Shown here: piece by piece, positions 15,784-26,488 of the stretch
Layout of the letters: each line of letters opens with the position of its first letter
Position numbering within the stretch: position 1 is the stretch's first letter
Source: Streptomyces sp. ICBB 8177
GTDB taxonomy: Bacteria; Actinomycetota; Actinomycetes; Streptomycetales; Streptomycetaceae
Assembly (NCBI RefSeq): GCF_003144095.1
Contig: NZ_NSKH01000023.1
Span: 544,964-608,963, forward strand
DNA: 64,000 bases
Direction of reading: 5' to 3'
Made by a program: the position numbers and the translations under genes
The notes under the pieces: generated by a model
The model's database searches: none
Told to the model about the DNA's origin: nothing
Seen by the model: only the letters and a program-made list of their open reading frames with translations

Positions 15784-18643
15784 GGCGGGCTCCTTGCGGG
15801 TCGTAGAGGACGGGTTCCGCGACCGTCACCGGCACGAGGTCCGGCCCCACCGGCACGTACGCTCGCTGCCCGACGCGCTCGCGGCCGCCGCGCACCAGGG
15901 CCAGCGCGAAGGTGCGGCCCAGCACGGGGCTGCGGTAACTGGACGTGACGTGCCCGAGCATGGGAACAGGCGGTGCGGGCAGCGGGGCGTCGGCGACCAC
16001 CTGCCCGCCCTCCGGCAACAGGGTGTCCCGGTCGTTCGGGAGCAGCGCCACCAGGTGCTTGCGGTCCGGGCGGGCGGTGTCGGCGCGGGCGTGCGAGCGC
16101 TTGCCGACGAAGTCTAGCTTCTTCGCCGAGACCGCCCAGCCGAGCCCCAGGTCCTGCGGCGTGACCGTGCCGTCGGTGTCCTGGCCGACGACCGGGTACC
16201 CCTTCTCCGCGCGCAGCACGTGCATCGTCTCGGTGCCGTAGGGGGTGATGCCGTAGGGTGCGCCGGCCCGTGCGATCGCCTCCCACACGTGCGGCGCGTA
16301 CCACGGCGGGACGTTGACCTCGTAGGCCAGCTCGCCGGAGAAGCTGATCCGGCACACCCGCGCGGGCACGCCCGCCACCTGGGTGTCCCGCCACGTCATG
16401 AAGGGGAAGTCGGCCGCAGAGACAGGGAGTTGGGGTGCCAGCGCGGACAGGACCTCGCGTGAGCGGGGGCCGACCAGGGCGACGGTGGCCCACTGCTCGG
16501 TGACCGAGGCGCAGTGCACCCGCAGGTGCGGCCACTCCGTCTGGAGCCACTCCTCCATCCAGTCCAGCACGGCCGCAGCGTTGCCCGTGGTGGTCGTGGC
16601 CAGGAAACGGTCGTCGGCGAGCCGCAGCACCGTGCCGTCGTCGAAGACCATGCCGTCGGCGCGGCACATCACGCCGTACCGGATCCTGCCCGGCTTCAGG
16701 GTGCTGATCATGTTGGTGTAGAGCCGGTCGAGGAACACCCCGGCGTCCGGCCCCTGCACGTCGATCTTCCCCAGGGTGGAGGCGTCCATGAACGCCACGG
16801 CCTCCCGCGCCGCCCGGCACTCGCGCTCGACGGCCGCCGCCATGTCCTCCCCGCTCAACGGGTAGTACCGGGGGCGCTTCCACTGGCCGACGTTCTCGAA
16901 CTCGGCCCTGAGCGCGAGGTGCCGGCCGTGCAGCGCGGTGACCCGCACCGGATCGTGCAGCGTGCCCCGGTCCCGTCCGGCGAGTGCGGCGAAGGAGACC
17001 GGCGTGTACGGCGGCCGGTACGTGGTCGTGCCCAGGGCGGACACCTCCACGCCCAGCAGGTGCGCGACCACTCCGGTGGTCAGGACGCCCGAGGTCCTGC
17101 CCTGGTCGTGCGCGGTGCCCGCGGTCGTGTAGCGCTTGACGTGTTCGACGCCGCTCAGCCCTGCGCCGGTCGCCCGCGCCAGGTCGGCCACGGTGACGTC
17201 GCGTTGCAGGTCGACGAAGTGCGTACGCGCCTCGTCCGGTCCGGGGACCAGCCACAGTGGCATCGGGGGAGCGCCGCCACCGATGTCGTCGCGATCGGCC
17301 GGCGGGGTCGGCACATCGCTCAAGTCCGCTTCCCGCCCAGGCCTGTTGGCGGCGCTCGCGCCCGCGCGCGCTCCGGCCGCCACGCACTCGGCGAGCGTGA
17401 CCGCGCCCGCCGCGGACCCCACGACCTCGACCACCTGACGGCACTGTCCGGGCAGGAACGCCACCCGCGCCGGGTCGTAGCGCAACGTGCCGCCCGCCTG
17501 GCTGAACAGGTGCACCGCGGGATTCCAGCCCCCGGAGACGAGCAGCGTGTCGGCGTCGAACACCTCGGCGGGACCGGTGGGTTCGCCGTCGCGCAGCTCC
17601 CGCACCGTGACCGACGTCAGGCACGGGTCACCGCCGGTACGCGTGACGACGTGGCCGGTGCGCACCGGCAGACCCGCCTTGCGCGCCCGCCGCGCCCACG
17701 GACCAGGGTCCGGGCGGGCGTCCACGATCGCGGAGACCTCGACCCCGGCCGCCGCGAGGTCCAGGGCGGCCGGATAGCCGCTGTCGCAGGCGGTGAACGC
17801 CACCGCCCGCCGCCCCGGCGCGACTCCGAAGCGGTTGACGTACGCCCGCGCGGCCGAGGCGAGCATCACACCGGGGCGGTCGTTGCCCGCGAAGGCGATC
17901 GGGCGCTCGTGCGCGCCGGTGGCCAGGACGACCCGGCCGGCCCTGATCCGCCGGACGCGCTCGCGTGCGACGTGGGCGGGGGCGGCGGCGCCCAGGTGCG
18001 CGGTGCGGCGTTCCACCGCGAGCAGGTAGTTGTCGTCGTAGTAGCCGAAGACCGTCGTACGCCGCAGCACCCGTGCCTGCGGGAACCCGGCCAGCTCCTC
18101 GTGCGCCCGGGCCACCCACTCGTCCGCCGCGCCCCGGCCCAGCAGGTCGCCGCCCAACTCCCCGTGCTCGTCGGCGAGCACGACCCGGGCCCCGGTGCGC
18201 GCGGCGGCCAGCGCGGCGGCGAGTCCCGCCGGGCCCGCGCCGACCACCAGCACGTCGCAGTGCGTGTACACCGCGTCGTAACGCGCCGGGTCGGGCCCGC
18301 CCGGCAGCCGGCCGCGCCCCGGCAGACCGAACGCCACCAGGTCCTCGCACAGTTCCACGGTGGTCGCCGTCAGCATCGCCTCGGCGTACGGCGCCTCGAC
18401 CCGCACCAGCGCGTTCGGCTCCTCGCTTCCGACGCCGAACACCCCACGCGCACGTCCGAGTTTCACACTCGTCGCCACCTGCCGCACACCACAGGCCAGC
18501 AGTGCGGAGGCGAGCGTGTCACCAGGATGGCCGGTGTACTCCACGCCGTCGAAACGGAAGGTGAGCGCACGTGAGCGGTCGATGCGCCCACCGTGCGTCA
18601 GGCGGAAAGGCTGGGCCGGGGAAGGAGTTTGATGGCTCGTCAC
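15773..18643 (-). CDS. soxA: Sarcosine oxidase, alpha subunit
   Basis: Large subunit, 956 residues, the normal size. An N-terminal 2Fe-2S-like domain (LTFRFDGVEYTGHPGDTLASALLACGV) without cluster cysteines is followed by a dinucleotide-binding domain (VLVVGAGPAGLAAALAAARTG, residues about 150-180). The C-terminal aminomethyltransferase-like folate domain contains TLGKIDVQGPDAGVFLDRLYTN and the FSGELAYEVNVP block. It binds NAD+ and tetrahydrofolate and channels the methylene group to 5,10-CH2-THF. GTG overlaps the soxD stop by four bases (GTGA). It lies third of four in soxB-soxD-soxA-soxG. Confidence 0.92.
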   Translation of the reverse strand: MTSHQTPSPAQPFRLTHGGRIDRSRALTFRFDGVEYTGHPGDTLASALLACGVRQVATSVKLGRARGVFGVGSEEPNALVRVEAPYAEAMLTATTVELCEDLVAFGLPGRGRLPGGPDPARYDAVYTHCDVLVVGAGPAGLAAALAAARTGARVVLADEHGELGGDLLGRGAADEWVARAHEELAGFPQARVLRRTTVFGYYDDNYLLAVERRTAHLGAAAPAHVARERVRRIRAGRVVLATGAHERPIAFAGNDRPGVMLASAARAYVNRFGVAPGRRAVAFTACDSGYPAALDLAAAGVEVSAIVDARPDPGPWARRARKAGLPVRTGHVVTRTGGDPCLTSVTVRELRDGEPTGPAEVFDADTLLVSGGWNPAVHLFSQAGGTLRYDPARVAFLPGQCRQVVEVVGSAAGAVTLAECVAAGARAGASAANRPGREADLSDVPTPPADRDDIGGGAPPMPLWLVPGPDEARTHFVDLQRDVTVADLARATGAGLSGVEHVKRYTTAGTAHDQGRTSGVLTTGVVAHLLGVEVSALGTTTYRPPYTPVSFAALAGRDRGTLHDPVRVTALHGRHLALRAEFENVGQWKRPRYYPLSGEDMAAAVERECRAAREAVAFMDASTLGKIDVQGPDAGVFLDRLYTNMISTLKPGRIRYGVMCRADGMVFDDGTVLRLADDRFLATTTTGNAAAVLDWMEEWLQTEWPHLRVHCASVTEQWATVALVGPRSREVLSALAPQLPVSAADFPFMTWRDTQVAGVPARVCRISFSGELAYEVNVPPWYAPHVWEAIARAGAPYGITPYGTETMHVLRAEKGYPVVGQDTDGTVTPQDLGLGWAVSAKKLDFVGKRSHARADTARPDRKHLVALLPNDRDTLLPEGGQVVADAPLPAPPVPMLGHVTSSYRSPVLGRTFALALVRGGRERVGQRAYVPVGPDLVPVTVAEPVLYDPQGARRDG

Positions 18644-18918
18644 AGGATCACCGGCCTGGACTCGCCGATGCGGTAGGCGGCGAGGATCTCGTTGGTGGCG
18701 GTGTCCCGGACGACGTTGAACCAGCGGCGGCAGGAGATCGTGTGGCACCAGCGCTCCGCGTGCGGGCCCTTCGGGTTGTCGCGGAAGAACAGATGGCGTG
18801 CCCATTCCTCGTCGGTCAGAGCCGCCGGGTCCCGCGGATACGGCACGTGTGCCTGGCCGCCGTACGTGAACTCGGCCTCGTCGCGCGGGCCGCACCAGGG
18901 ACAGGGGACGAGCAGCAT
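18640..18918 (-). CDS. soxD: Sarcosine oxidase, delta subunit
   Basis: Small zinc-binding subunit of 92 residues. Cys6 and Cys9 (CPWCGPRDEAEF), His59 and Cys63 (WCHTISCRRWFN) match the delta-subunit zinc site, and FRDNPKGPHAERW is a family signature. The ATG was chosen with AGGAG about 10 bases upstream; a GTG three codons earlier is too close to that site. It starts 14 bases after soxB and ends in a four-base overlap with soxA. Confidence 0.9.
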   Translation of the reverse strand: MLLVPCPWCGPRDEAEFTYGGQAHVPYPRDPAALTDEEWARHLFFRDNPKGPHAERWCHTISCRRWFNVVRDTATNEILAAYRIGESRPVIL

Positions 18919-18932
18919 CGGTGTCACGCTCC

Positions 18933-20171
18933 TCAGTGGGCCACCGCGGCGGCGCCGTGCTCGTCCACGAGCGCGCCGGTGGTGAATCGTTCGAGGGAGA
19001 AGGGCCGGGCCAGCGGATGGGGTTCGTCGTGCGCGACGGTGTGGGCCAGGACGGCGCCCGCGCCCGGTGTCGCCTTGAATCCGCCCGTTCCCCATCCGCA
19101 GTTGAGGTAGAGGCCCGCGACCGGGGTGCGGCCGACGATGGGTGAGGCGTCCGGTGTGACGTCGACGATCCCTCCCCAGGTGCGCAGCACGTGGGCCCGG
19201 GCGAAGACCGGGAACAACTCCAGCGCGGCGGCCATCTGCCGCTCGATGACGTGGAACGCGCCGCGCTGGGTGTACGCGGTGTACGCGTCGATGCCCGCGC
19301 CCATCACCAGCTCCCCCTTGTGCGCCTGACTGACGTAGACGTGAACGGCGTTGGACATCACGACGGTCGGGTGCACCGGCTCCAGCAACTCGGAGACCAG
19401 GGCCTGCAACGGATGGCTCTGCAAGGGGAGTTCGAGACCCGCCATCGCCGCCAGCACGGAGGTGTGCCCGGCCGCGCACAGCGCCACTCGGCCCGCCGCG
19501 ATCGGTCCGCGCGTGGTGCGCACCCCGGTCACCCGGCCGCCGCGCACGTCGATGCCGGTGACCTCGCAGTCCTGGACCAGGTCGACCCCGGCCGCGTCCG
19601 CCGAACGGGCCAGGCCCCAGGCCACGTGGTCGTGCTTGGCGATGCCCGCGCGCGGCTGGTAGGTGCCGCCCAGTACGGGGTGGCGGGCGTCCGGAGAGGT
19701 GTCGACGATCGGGCACACCTCGCGGACCCCGTCGGCGTCCAGCCACTCGGCGTCGATCCCGGCAAGACGGTTGGCCTCCACCCTGCGCACGCTGTCGCGC
19801 ACGTCCTGGAGGCTGTGCGCGAGGTTGAGCACACCGCGCTGCGAGAACAGCAGCGGGTAGTCGAGTTCCGCCTCCAGTCCCTCCCACAGCTTCAGCGCGA
19901 ACTCGTAGACGGCGGCGCTCTCGTCCCACAGGTAGTTGGACCGGATGATGGTTGTGTTGCGCGCCATGTTGCCGCCCGCGAGCCAGCCGCGCTCCAGCAC
20001 GGCGACGTCGGTGATGCCATGGGTCCTGGCGAGGTAGTGCGCGGTTGCCAGGCCGTGCCCGCCGCCGCCGACGATCACCACGTCGTAGGAGCGCTTGGGA
20101 TCGGGACTGCGCCACAGATGGCCGGGGTGCTCGGGAAGGTCCGCGCCGGGCGGCCGGGTGCCCGCGCTCAC
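18933..20171 (-). CDS. soxB: Sarcosine oxidase, beta subunit
   Basis: FAD/FMN-binding catalytic subunit of 412 residues that oxidises sarcosine. It has the dinucleotide-binding motif [18 protein letters not shown], the family stretch [18 protein letters not shown], and a C-terminal [40 protein letters not shown] typical of heterotetrameric sarcosine oxidase. The GTG start overlaps the dimethylglycine oxidase stop by four bases (GTGA), coupling the last two demethylation steps in one transcript. Confidence 0.92.
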   Translation of the reverse strand: MSAGTRPPGADLPEHPGHLWRSPDPKRSYDVVIVGGGGHGLATAHYLARTHGITDVAVLERGWLAGGNMARNTTIIRSNYLWDESAAVYEFALKLWEGLEAELDYPLLFSQRGVLNLAHSLQDVRDSVRRVEANRLAGIDAEWLDADGVREVCPIVDTSPDARHPVLGGTYQPRAGIAKHDHVAWGLARSADAAGVDLVQDCEVTGIDVRGGRVTGVRTTRGPIAAGRVALCAAGHTSVLAAMAGLELPLQSHPLQALVSELLEPVHPTVVMSNAVHVYVSQAHKGELVMGAGIDAYTAYTQRGAFHVIERQMAAALELFPVFARAHVLRTWGGIVDVTPDASPIVGRTPVAGLYLNCGWGTGGFKATPGAGAVLAHTVAHDEPHPLARPFSLERFTTGALVDEHGAAAVAH

Positions 20172-22687
20172 CGCGTCACCGCCGGCGGCGTGACCTCGCG
20201 CGGGCCGGGCGTGCGGGGATCGGGCGTGCCCGGGGCGGGCGTGCGCGGCGTACCTCGCATACGGCTCATCGACGGGTCGAACAACGGCTCCTCGGCGACC
20301 CGGGCGGCAACGTCACGGTCGAAGTAGCGGATCGTCAACTCCCGGCCCGGCTTGGACAGTTCGCTCGGCAGCCAGGCGTAGGCGATCACCTTGCCGACGG
20401 TGTGACCGAAGGCGGCGCTCGTGACGTGGCCGACGGGGCGCGATCCGTCCAGGACCGGCTCCTTGCCCATCACCACCGACGCCGGGTCGTCGACGGTCAG
20501 GCAGGTCAGCCGGCGCCGCACCCGCTCGCGTCGGCGCTCCAGCGCGGCCTGCCCGATGAACCCGCTCTTGCCCGCCCGGACCGCGAACCCGAGCCCAGCC
20601 TCGTACGGGTCGTGCTCGAAGGTCATGTCTGTGCCGAAGGCCCGGTACCCCTTCTCCAGCCGCAGGCTGTTGAACGCGCCGCGCCCGGCCGCGGTCCCAC
20701 CGTGCGCCACGACCGACTCGTACAGCGTGTCCCACAGCTTCAGGCCCAGGTCGGCCGTGGTGTACAGCTCCCACCCCAGCTCTCCCACGTAGCTGAGCCG
20801 CATCGCGGTGACCGGCACGGGGCCGACGTAAGCCGGCTGCGCGCGGAAGTAGCGCAGCGCCGCGTCGGAGAAGTCACGGTCGGCCAGCGGCGCCAGCACC
20901 TCCAGGGCCCTCGGCCCCCACAGCCCCACACAGCACGTCCCGGCGGTGACGTCGCGCAGCACCACCGAACCGTCGTTCGGCAGGTGCCGGCGCAGCCAGT
21001 CCAGGTCCAGGTTGCCGCCCGCGCCGACCTGGAAGCGCTCGGGGCCGAGCCGGGCCACCGTGATGTCCCCGCGGATGCCCGCGTCCTCGTCCAGCATCAG
21101 GGTGTACGTCACCGACCCCACCGACTTGTCCATGACCCCGGTGGTCAGCCGCTCCAGGTATCCCACCGCGCCCCGGCCGGTCACCTCGATCCGCTTCAGC
21201 GACGACATGTCGTACAGCGCCACCGCCTGCCGGGTCACCATCGCCTCGGCCCCGACCACCGGCGACCAGTACCGTGCCGCCCAGTCGTTGGGCGTCGGCA
21301 CCGAAGGCCCATGAAGCAGAGGCGAGTTGGACTCGTACCACTGCGGGCGCTCCCAGCCGGACGCCTCAAGGAAGACCGCGCCCAGCGCCTCCTGCCGGGG
21401 GTGGAACGGGCTGGTGCGCAACGGGCGCGGCTCGCCCGCCGGTTGCAGGGGATGGATGATGTCGTAGACCTCGGCGAAGTTGCGGCAGCCGCGGGCGGTC
21501 ACGTAGGACGGCGCGAGCTGGTGCTCCTCGAAGCGGTTGACGTCGCACTCGTGCAGGTCGTACGAGGAGCAGTGGCCGTCCACCAGCCACTCGGCCATCG
21601 CCCGGCCGACGCCCGCCGAGTGCGTGACCCACACGGCCTCGGCCACCCAGAAGCCCCGCACCTCGCACGACTCGCCCAGCAGCGGCATGCCGTCCGGGGT
21701 GAACGAGAACAGTCCGTTGAGGCCCTCCTCGATCTTCGCCTCCCGCGTCGCGGGCAGCAGCGCGCGGGTCTCGGCCCACGCGTCGGCGAAGTCGTCCTCG
21801 GTGAAGCGCAGGACCGACGGCATGACCTCGGCGTCCGCGACGGAGGCGATGGCGTCGGGGGAGACCGGCATGGGGCGGTGTCCGTAACTGCCGATGCCCA
21901 GGCGGTCGAAGCGGTCCCGGAAGTACAGGTCGGCGTCCTGGTGGCGCAGGATCGGGTGAACCGCCTCGTCGGTCCGGCCTGCGAGCGCGGGCACCGGCCC
22001 GGTCCACGCCAACTGGTGGGCGAGCGGGACCAACGGCAGCTCCATGCCCACCATGCGCGCGACGCGCGGGCCCCAGATGCCCGCGCAGCACACCACGACG
22101 TCCGCCGCCATCTCCCCCCGGTCGGTGACGACACCCGTCACGCGGCCGTCGCGGGTGCGCACGTCCAGCACCTCGTGACCGGGCAGGAAGCGCACCCCGC
22201 GCGAGCGGGCCGCCCGGATCTGCGCCCGCACCGCGAGCACCGCGCCCGCCAGGCCGTCACTGGGTACGTGCAGCCCGCCCAGCACCCGCTCGCGGTCCAG
22301 CAGCGGATGCAGCGCCACGCACTCCTCGGGCCCGACGACCCGCCCCTCGACACCCCATGCGGTCAACCAGCCGTGCCTGCGGTGCAGTTCGGCCAGGCGC
22401 TCGGGAGTCGTGGCCACCTCCAGGCCACCGACCGGCAGGAAGCAGGGCCGTCCGTCGACGTCGAGCGAGCGGAACTTCGCCACCGTGTCCCTGGCCATCC
22501 CGGTCATCGCCTTGGAGGGGTTGGTCTGGAAGACCAGGCCGGGCGCGTGCGACGACGAGCCCCCGGTGGCCGGCAGCGGGCCCTGGTCCACGACCGTGAC
22601 GTCGCTCCAGCCGCGCGCGGAGACCTCGTCGGCCACCGCGGCGCCGACGACTCCCGCCCCGATGATGACCACTCGCGGACCAGCCAT
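20168..22687 (-). CDS. dmg: Dimethylglycine oxidase (DAO + GcvT domains)
   Basis: Two-domain flavoenzyme of 839 residues converting N,N-dimethylglycine to sarcosine, with the methyl carbon captured as 5,10-CH2-THF and O2 as electron acceptor. Residues about 5-380 form the D-amino-acid-oxidase-like FAD domain ([17 protein letters not shown]); His47 of [20 protein letters not shown] is at the position of covalent FAD linkage in Arthrobacter dimethylglycine oxidase. Residues about 430-800 are the folate-binding GcvT part ([35 protein letters not shown]). Identity to Arthrobacter DMGO, from memory, is extensive in both halves, which favours oxidase over a sarcosine dehydrogenase. The ATG was chosen over a GTG two codons earlier because AAGGGAG is 5 bases away. 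The 25-residue Pro/Thr-rich C-terminal tail is unusual. Confidence 0.9.
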   Translation of the reverse strand: MAGPRVVIIGAGVVGAAVADEVSARGWSDVTVVDQGPLPATGGSSSHAPGLVFQTNPSKAMTGMARDTVAKFRSLDVDGRPCFLPVGGLEVATTPERLAELHRRHGWLTAWGVEGRVVGPEECVALHPLLDRERVLGGLHVPSDGLAGAVLAVRAQIRAARSRGVRFLPGHEVLDVRTRDGRVTGVVTDRGEMAADVVVCCAGIWGPRVARMVGMELPLVPLAHQLAWTGPVPALAGRTDEAVHPILRHQDADLYFRDRFDRLGIGSYGHRPMPVSPDAIASVADAEVMPSVLRFTEDDFADAWAETRALLPATREAKIEEGLNGLFSFTPDGMPLLGESCEVRGFWVAEAVWVTHSAGVGRAMAEWLVDGHCSSYDLHECDVNRFEEHQLAPSYVTARGCRNFAEVYDIIHPLQPAGEPRPLRTSPFHPRQEALGAVFLEASGWERPQWYESNSPLLHGPSVPTPNDWAARYWSPVVGAEAMVTRQAVALYDMSSLKRIEVTGRGAVGYLERLTTGVMDKSVGSVTYTLMLDEDAGIRGDITVARLGPERFQVGAGGNLDLDWLRRHLPNDGSVVLRDVTAGTCCVGLWGPRALEVLAPLADRDFSDAALRYFRAQPAYVGPVPVTAMRLSYVGELGWELYTTADLGLKLWDTLYESVVAHGGTAAGRGAFNSLRLEKGYRAFGTDMTFEHDPYEAGLGFAVRAGKSGFIGQAALERRRERVRRRLTCLTVDDPASVVMGKEPVLDGSRPVGHVTSAAFGHTVGKVIAYAWLPSELSKPGRELTIRYFDRDVAARVAEEPLFDPSMSRMRGTPRTPAPGTPDPRTPGPREVTPPAVTR

Positions 22688-22753
22688 CGCCACTCCCTTG
22701 CCCTTCCGGTGTGCGTTGCGGATGTCTCACGTCAGCCTCACTGCGTGTCCAGG

Positions 22754-22766
22754 TGACGCAGCGTCA
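22754..22766. repeat. TGACG-N3-CGTCA palindrome at betA stop codon
   Basis: Sequence TGACGCAGCGTCA, identical to the copy at 11053-11065. On the minus strand its first three bases are the betA stop. Confidence 0.85.
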
Positions 22767-24443
22767 GGAGGACTCCGATGCGGTGGCGTCCGGGCGGCGG
22801 TAGTACGGCTCCTGAACCGGAGGCAGCGGCTCGGCGCCCAGGATGAGGTCGGCGGTCTTCTCGGCGATCATCATCACCGGCGCGTAGATGTTGCCGTTGG
22901 TGATGTACGGCATGACCGAGGCGTCGACCACGCGCAGGCCGTCGAGGCCGTGCACCCGCAGGGTGTCCGGGTCCACGACCGCCATGTCGTCGGTGCCCAT
23001 CCGGCAGGTGCACGAGGGGTGCAGCGCGGTCTCCCCCTCCCTGCGCACCCAGTCCAGGATCTCCGCGTCGCTCTCCACGCCCGGCCCCGGCGAGATCTCG
23101 CCGCCGTTGTACGGGTCGAGCGCGGGCTGTCCCAGGATGTGGCGGGCGGTGCGGACGGCCTCCACCCACTCCCGCCGGTCCTGGTCGGTGGACAGGTAGT
23201 TGAAGCGCAGCGCGGGTTTGACCCGCGGGTCGCGGCTCTTGATCCGCACGCTGCCGCGCGCGTCGGAGTACATCGGCCCGATGTGCACCTGGTAGCCGTG
23301 GCCCCCGGCCGGGGCGGAGCCGTCGTAGCGCACGGCGATCGGCAGGAAGTGGAACATCAGGTTGGGGTAGGCGACATCGTCGTTGCTGCGGGCGAAGCCG
23401 CCCGCCTCGAAGTGGTTGGTGGCGCCCGGGCCGCTGCGCAGGAAGAGCCACTGGAAGCCCACCCACGGCCGGTACCGCCACTTCAGGTACGGCTGCACGG
23501 AGACCGGCTGCTTGCAGGCGTGCTGCACGTACACCTCCAGGTGGTCCTGGAGGTTGGCGCCGACGCCCGGCAGGTCGCGGACCACCTCGATGCCCAGCGC
23601 GCTCAGGTGGGCCGCGTTGCCCACCCCCGAAAGCTGGAGCAGCTGCGGGGAGTTGATCGCGCCGCCGCACAGGATCACCTCGCCGGCGCGCACCCGCCGC
23701 ACCGGGCCGCGCCCCTGCCGGAACTCCACACCGGTGGCCCGCTTCCCCTCGAACACCACCCGGGTCACCAGCGCCCGGGTGCGTACCTGGAGGTTGGGCC
23801 TGTTCATCACCGGGTGCAGGTAGGCGCGGGCGGCCGAGAGCCTGCGGCCGCGGTGCACGTTGCGGTCGAAGGCGGCGAAGCCCTCCTGGCGGTAGCCGTT
23901 GACGTCGTCGGTGAGCGGGTACCCCGCCTGCTGGACCGCGTGCAGGAACGCGGGGAAGAGCGGGTTGGTGGCGGGCCCGCGCTCCAGCACCAGCGGCCCC
24001 GACCGGCCGCGGAGGGGGTCGTCCCGGTCGGCGGCCAGACAGCTCTCCATGCGCTTGAAGTACGGCAGGCAGTGCGCGTAGTCCCACGCCTTCATGCCCG
24101 GGTCGGCCGCCCAGCGCTCGTAGTCCATGGGATTGCCGCGCTGGAAGATCATCCCGTTGATGCTGCTGGAGCCGCCCAGCACCTTGCCTCGCGCGTGGTG
24201 GATGCGCCGCCCGCCCATGTGCGGCTCGGGCTCCGACTCGTACCCCCAGTCGTAGAAGCGGCTGCCGATGGGAAAGGTGAGCGCCGCGGGCATGTGGATG
24301 AAGACGTCCCACGGGTAGTCGGAGCGGCCCGCCTCCAGGACCAGGACACGGTTGCCCGGGTCCGCGGAGAGCCGGTTCGCCAGCGCGCTGCCGGCCGAGC
24401 CGCCGCCGACGATGACGAAGTCGTAGGCCGTCTGGAGCGTCAT
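22764..24443 (-). CDS. betA: Choline dehydrogenase
   Basis: Membrane-associated GMC flavoprotein of 559 residues oxidising choline to betaine aldehyde, passing electrons to the respiratory chain rather than O2. It aligns from memory along its length with E. coli Bet[18 protein letters not shown] at the N-terminus, [69 protein letters not shown] and the C-terminal [17 protein letters not shown]. The catalytic His lies in [10 protein letters not shown]. It is divergent from the IclR regulator with two palindromes in the shared region. It begins 76 bases upstream of dimethylglycine oxidase on the same strand, so betA may lead the betA-dmg-soxBDAG unit. Its coexistence with choline oxidase is unusual. 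Confidence 0.92.
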   Translation of the reverse strand: MTLQTAYDFVIVGGGSAGSALANRLSADPGNRVLVLEAGRSDYPWDVFIHMPAALTFPIGSRFYDWGYESEPEPHMGGRRIHHARGKVLGGSSSINGMIFQRGNPMDYERWAADPGMKAWDYAHCLPYFKRMESCLAADRDDPLRGRSGPLVLERGPATNPLFPAFLHAVQQAGYPLTDDVNGYRQEGFAAFDRNVHRGRRLSAARAYLHPVMNRPNLQVRTRALVTRVVFEGKRATGVEFRQGRGPVRRVRAGEVILCGGAINSPQLLQLSGVGNAAHLSALGIEVVRDLPGVGANLQDHLEVYVQHACKQPVSVQPYLKWRYRPWVGFQWLFLRSGPGATNHFEAGGFARSNDDVAYPNLMFHFLPIAVRYDGSAPAGGHGYQVHIGPMYSDARGSVRIKSRDPRVKPALRFNYLSTDQDRREWVEAVRTARHILGQPALDPYNGGEISPGPGVESDAEILDWVRREGETALHPSCTCRMGTDDMAVVDPDTLRVHGLDGLRVVDASVMPYITNGNIYAPVMMIAEKTADLILGAEPLPPVQEPYYRRPDATASESS

Positions 24444-24470
24444 GTGCCCTCTCGTCTCCCTCGTGTAGCG

Positions 24471-24482
24471 TGATGCGCATCA
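24471..24482. promoter_or_regulatory. 12-bp perfect palindrome between betA and iclR
   Basis: TGATGCGCATCA, one base from the next dyad (24484-24500). It lies between the betA start and the second palindrome, so it may be a further operator. Confidence 0.55.
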
Positions 24483-24483
24483 G

Positions 24484-24500
24484 GTTGCGCTGAACGCAAC
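24484..24500. promoter_or_regulatory. Candidate IclR operator GTTGCG-N5-CGCAAC
   Basis: Perfect dyad with 6-bp arms around CTGAA. It overlaps the -35 position of the regulator's own promoter, as expected for an autorepressed IclR gene. The GTTGCG half-site recurs in nearby promoters. Confidence 0.65.
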
Positions 24501-24518
24501 AAACATCCTGCGCGCGCG

Positions 24519-24524
24519 TATAGT
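24519..24524 (+). promoter_or_regulatory. -10 box of the regulator gene (leaderless)
   Basis: TATAGT ends six bases before the ATG and no Shine-Dalgarno sequence is present, so transcription should begin at or within a base of the start codon. The -35 match (GCAACA, 17-bp spacing) is weak. Confidence 0.6.
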
Positions 24525-24530
24525 TGCGCC

Positions 24531-25328
24531 ATGACCAACCGCACCGGAGCCGCCGGGTCCGACGGGCAGGGCACCGCCGGAGTCCAGTCCGTGGACCGCG
24601 CCGTCAGCGTCCTGGAGATCCTCGCCCAGCGCGGCGAGGCCGGGGTGAGCGAGGTGGCCGCGCAGATCGACGTGCACAAGTCCACCGCGTTCCGGCTGCT
24701 GGCCGCCCTGGAGGCCCGCGACCTGGTCGAGCAGGCGGGGGAACGTGGCAAGTACCGCCTGGGGTTCGGCATCGTGCGCCTCGCGGGAGCGGTCACCGAC
24801 CGCATCGACATCACGCAGGTCAGCCGCCCGGTCTGCGAGCGCCTCGCGGAGGACCTCGGCGAGACCGTCAACGTCGCGGTGCTGGAGGGGACGTACGCCG
24901 TCAACCTCTACCAGGTGCGCGGCCCCGGCGCGGTCACCGCGCACAACTGGGTCGGCCAGCTCACGCCGCTGCACGCCACCTCCAGTGGCAAGGTGCTGCT
25001 CGCGCAACTGCCCGACGAGGAGCGCGCCCGGCTGCTGTCCGAGGCCGGTCTCGAACGCTTCACCCCCGCCACCGTCACCTCGCGGGGCAAGCTGGACAAG
25101 GACCTGGCCGGCGTCCGGGAGCGCGGGTACTCCACCACCCACGAGGAGTTCGAGGTAGGGCTGAACGCGATGGCCGCGCCCGTGCGGGCCCGGGACGGCG
25201 CGGTGGTCGCCGCCCTCAGCGCCTCCGGCCCCGGCTACCGCTTCTCCGAGGAGCGGATGCGTCAGCTCGCCCCGGTCCTGCTGGAGGGGGCGCGGGAGAT
25301 CAGCCATCGGCTCGGCTGGCTGGACTGA
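24531..25328 (+). CDS. IclR-family transcriptional regulator
   Basis: DNA-binding protein of 265 residues. A winged helix-turn-helix at residues about 20-80 (SVDRAVSVLEILAQRGEAGVSEVAA, KSTAFRLLAALEARDLV) precedes the IclR effector domain (GETVNVAVLEGTYAVNL, LTPLHATSSGKVLLAQL, GYSTTHEEFEVGLNAMAAPV). It is divergent from betA and beside the Rieske genes, so it most likely controls choline/betaine catabolism; the effector could be choline, betaine or a later metabolite. There is no Shine-Dalgarno before the ATG, and the -10 box is six bases away, so the mRNA is probably leaderless. It converges on the Rieske oxygenase gene with 14 bases between stops. Confidence 0.9.
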   Translation: MTNRTGAAGSDGQGTAGVQSVDRAVSVLEILAQRGEAGVSEVAAQIDVHKSTAFRLLAALEARDLVEQAGERGKYRLGFGIVRLAGAVTDRIDITQVSRPVCERLAEDLGETVNVAVLEGTYAVNLYQVRGPGAVTAHNWVGQLTPLHATSSGKVLLAQLPDEERARLLSEAGLERFTPATVTSRGKLDKDLAGVRERGYSTTHEEFEVGLNAMAAPVRARDGAVVAALSASGPGYRFSEERMRQLAPVLLEGAREISHRLGWLD

Positions 25329-25342
25329 ACCGCCCGCCGCCC

Positions 25343-26488
25343 TCATGCCTCGCCGCCCAGCCGGCCGCGCACCCACGTGTGGAAGTCGCCGATGTGGTGT
25401 TCGCTGGGCACCAGCACACCGCCCGCCTCGTACAGCCGTGACGACATCCCCGGCTGGCAGCGCTCGCAGGCGGCGAAGTCCTGCCGGTTGACGCGGTCGA
25501 ACAACTCCACCGAACGGCGCAGGTCACGGCCCTCGGCGACCACCTCGGGCAGGTAGAGCCAGTCGCACTCGACCACCGTGCGATCCGGTGCGAGCGGGAA
25601 CATCCGGTGCACGATGACGTGGTCCGGCACCAGGTTGACGAAGACCTGCGGCCTGATGGTGATGGCGTAGTAGCGGCGGTCCTGGTCCGGTGCCACCGTG
25701 GGAATGCGCTCCAGGCCCGCGGAGCCGTCCACCGTGAAGCCCTCGACCCCCTCGCCGAACTCGGCGCCGTGCCCCACGTAGTACTGCGCGGCGTACCCGT
25801 CCGCGAACTCCGGTAGCACCTCGGTGAGTTCGGGGTGGATGGTGGCGCAGTGGTAGCACTCCATGAAGTTCTCGACCACGAGCTTCCAGTTGGCCCGCAC
25901 GTCGTAGGTGATGCGCCTGCCCACCGCGAGGCCCTCGACCGCGTACCGCTCGATCGAGGCCGCGTCCCCGAGCCGTGTCACCACCTCGCCGACCACCTGC
26001 TCCTCGAACGAGGGCGGCTCGTCGGCCAGGCAGACCCACACATACCCCAGCCACTCGCGCACCGCGACGCCCGCGAGCCCGAACGCGGTCCGGTCGACGT
26101 CCGGCATCCGCGTCAGGTTGGGCGCGGCGGTCAGCCTGCCGGTGAGGTCGTAGGTCCAGGCGTGGTACGGACACTGGAACGCCCGCCTGACCTCGCCCGA
26201 CTCCTCGGCGCACAACCGGGCGCCGCGGTGCCGGCACACGTTGAGGAACGCGCGCGCCCGGCCGTCGCGGCCCCGGACCAGCAGCACCGACTCGCGGCCC
26301 ACGGTGACCGTGCGGTACGCCCCCGGCACGGCCAGGTCCGTCGCCCGCACCGCGCAGAACCACATCGCCTCGAAGATGGCGCGCTGTTCCGCGGCGAAGA
26401 CCTCGGGCGAGGTGTAGTGGCCGCCCGGCAGCGTCGCGACCAGGCTCCGGGGAAGCGCGGTTCGCGTCGCGGCGCGCCCCGCGTTCAC
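25343..26488 (-). CDS. Rieske oxygenase, probably glycine betaine demethylase
   Basis: Terminal oxygenase of 381 residues. The [2Fe-2S] site is Cys85-x-His87 and Cys106-x2-His109 (CRHRGARLC, QCPYHAW). The mononuclear iron site is in NFMECYHCATIHPEL with His213 and His218. Proteins of this kind include GbcA of Pseudomonas, which converts glycine betaine to dimethylglycine and formaldehyde, and plant choline monooxygenase. Given enzymes here for choline to betaine and for dimethylglycine to glycine, betaine demethylation is exactly the missing step. That assignment is from context. GTG follows GGGGAGG by 4 bases and overlaps the ferredoxin stop (GTGA), so the two are coupled. A ferredoxin reductase is absent from the window. 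Confidence 0.87.
   Translation of the reverse strand: MNAGRAATRTALPRSLVATLPGGHYTSPEVFAAEQRAIFEAMWFCAVRATDLAVPGAYRTVTVGRESVLLVRGRDGRARAFLNVCRHRGARLCAEESGEVRRAFQCPYHAWTYDLTGRLTAAPNLTRMPDVDRTAFGLAGVAVREWLGYVWVCLADEPPSFEEQVVGEVVTRLGDAASIERYAVEGLAVGRRITYDVRANWKLVVENFMECYHCATIHPELTEVLPEFADGYAAQYYVGHGAEFGEGVEGFTVDGSAGLERIPTVAPDQDRRYYAITIRPQVFVNLVPDHVIVHRMFPLAPDRTVVECDWLYLPEVVAEGRDLRRSVELFDRVNRQDFAACERCQPGMSSRLYEAGGVLVPSEHHIGDFHTWVRGRLGGEA

Noticed and set aside
24484-24500. Treating GTTGCG-CTGAA-CGCAAC as an RNA hairpin
   Set aside because: The stem is short and it lies upstream of both starts; a DNA operator fits better.
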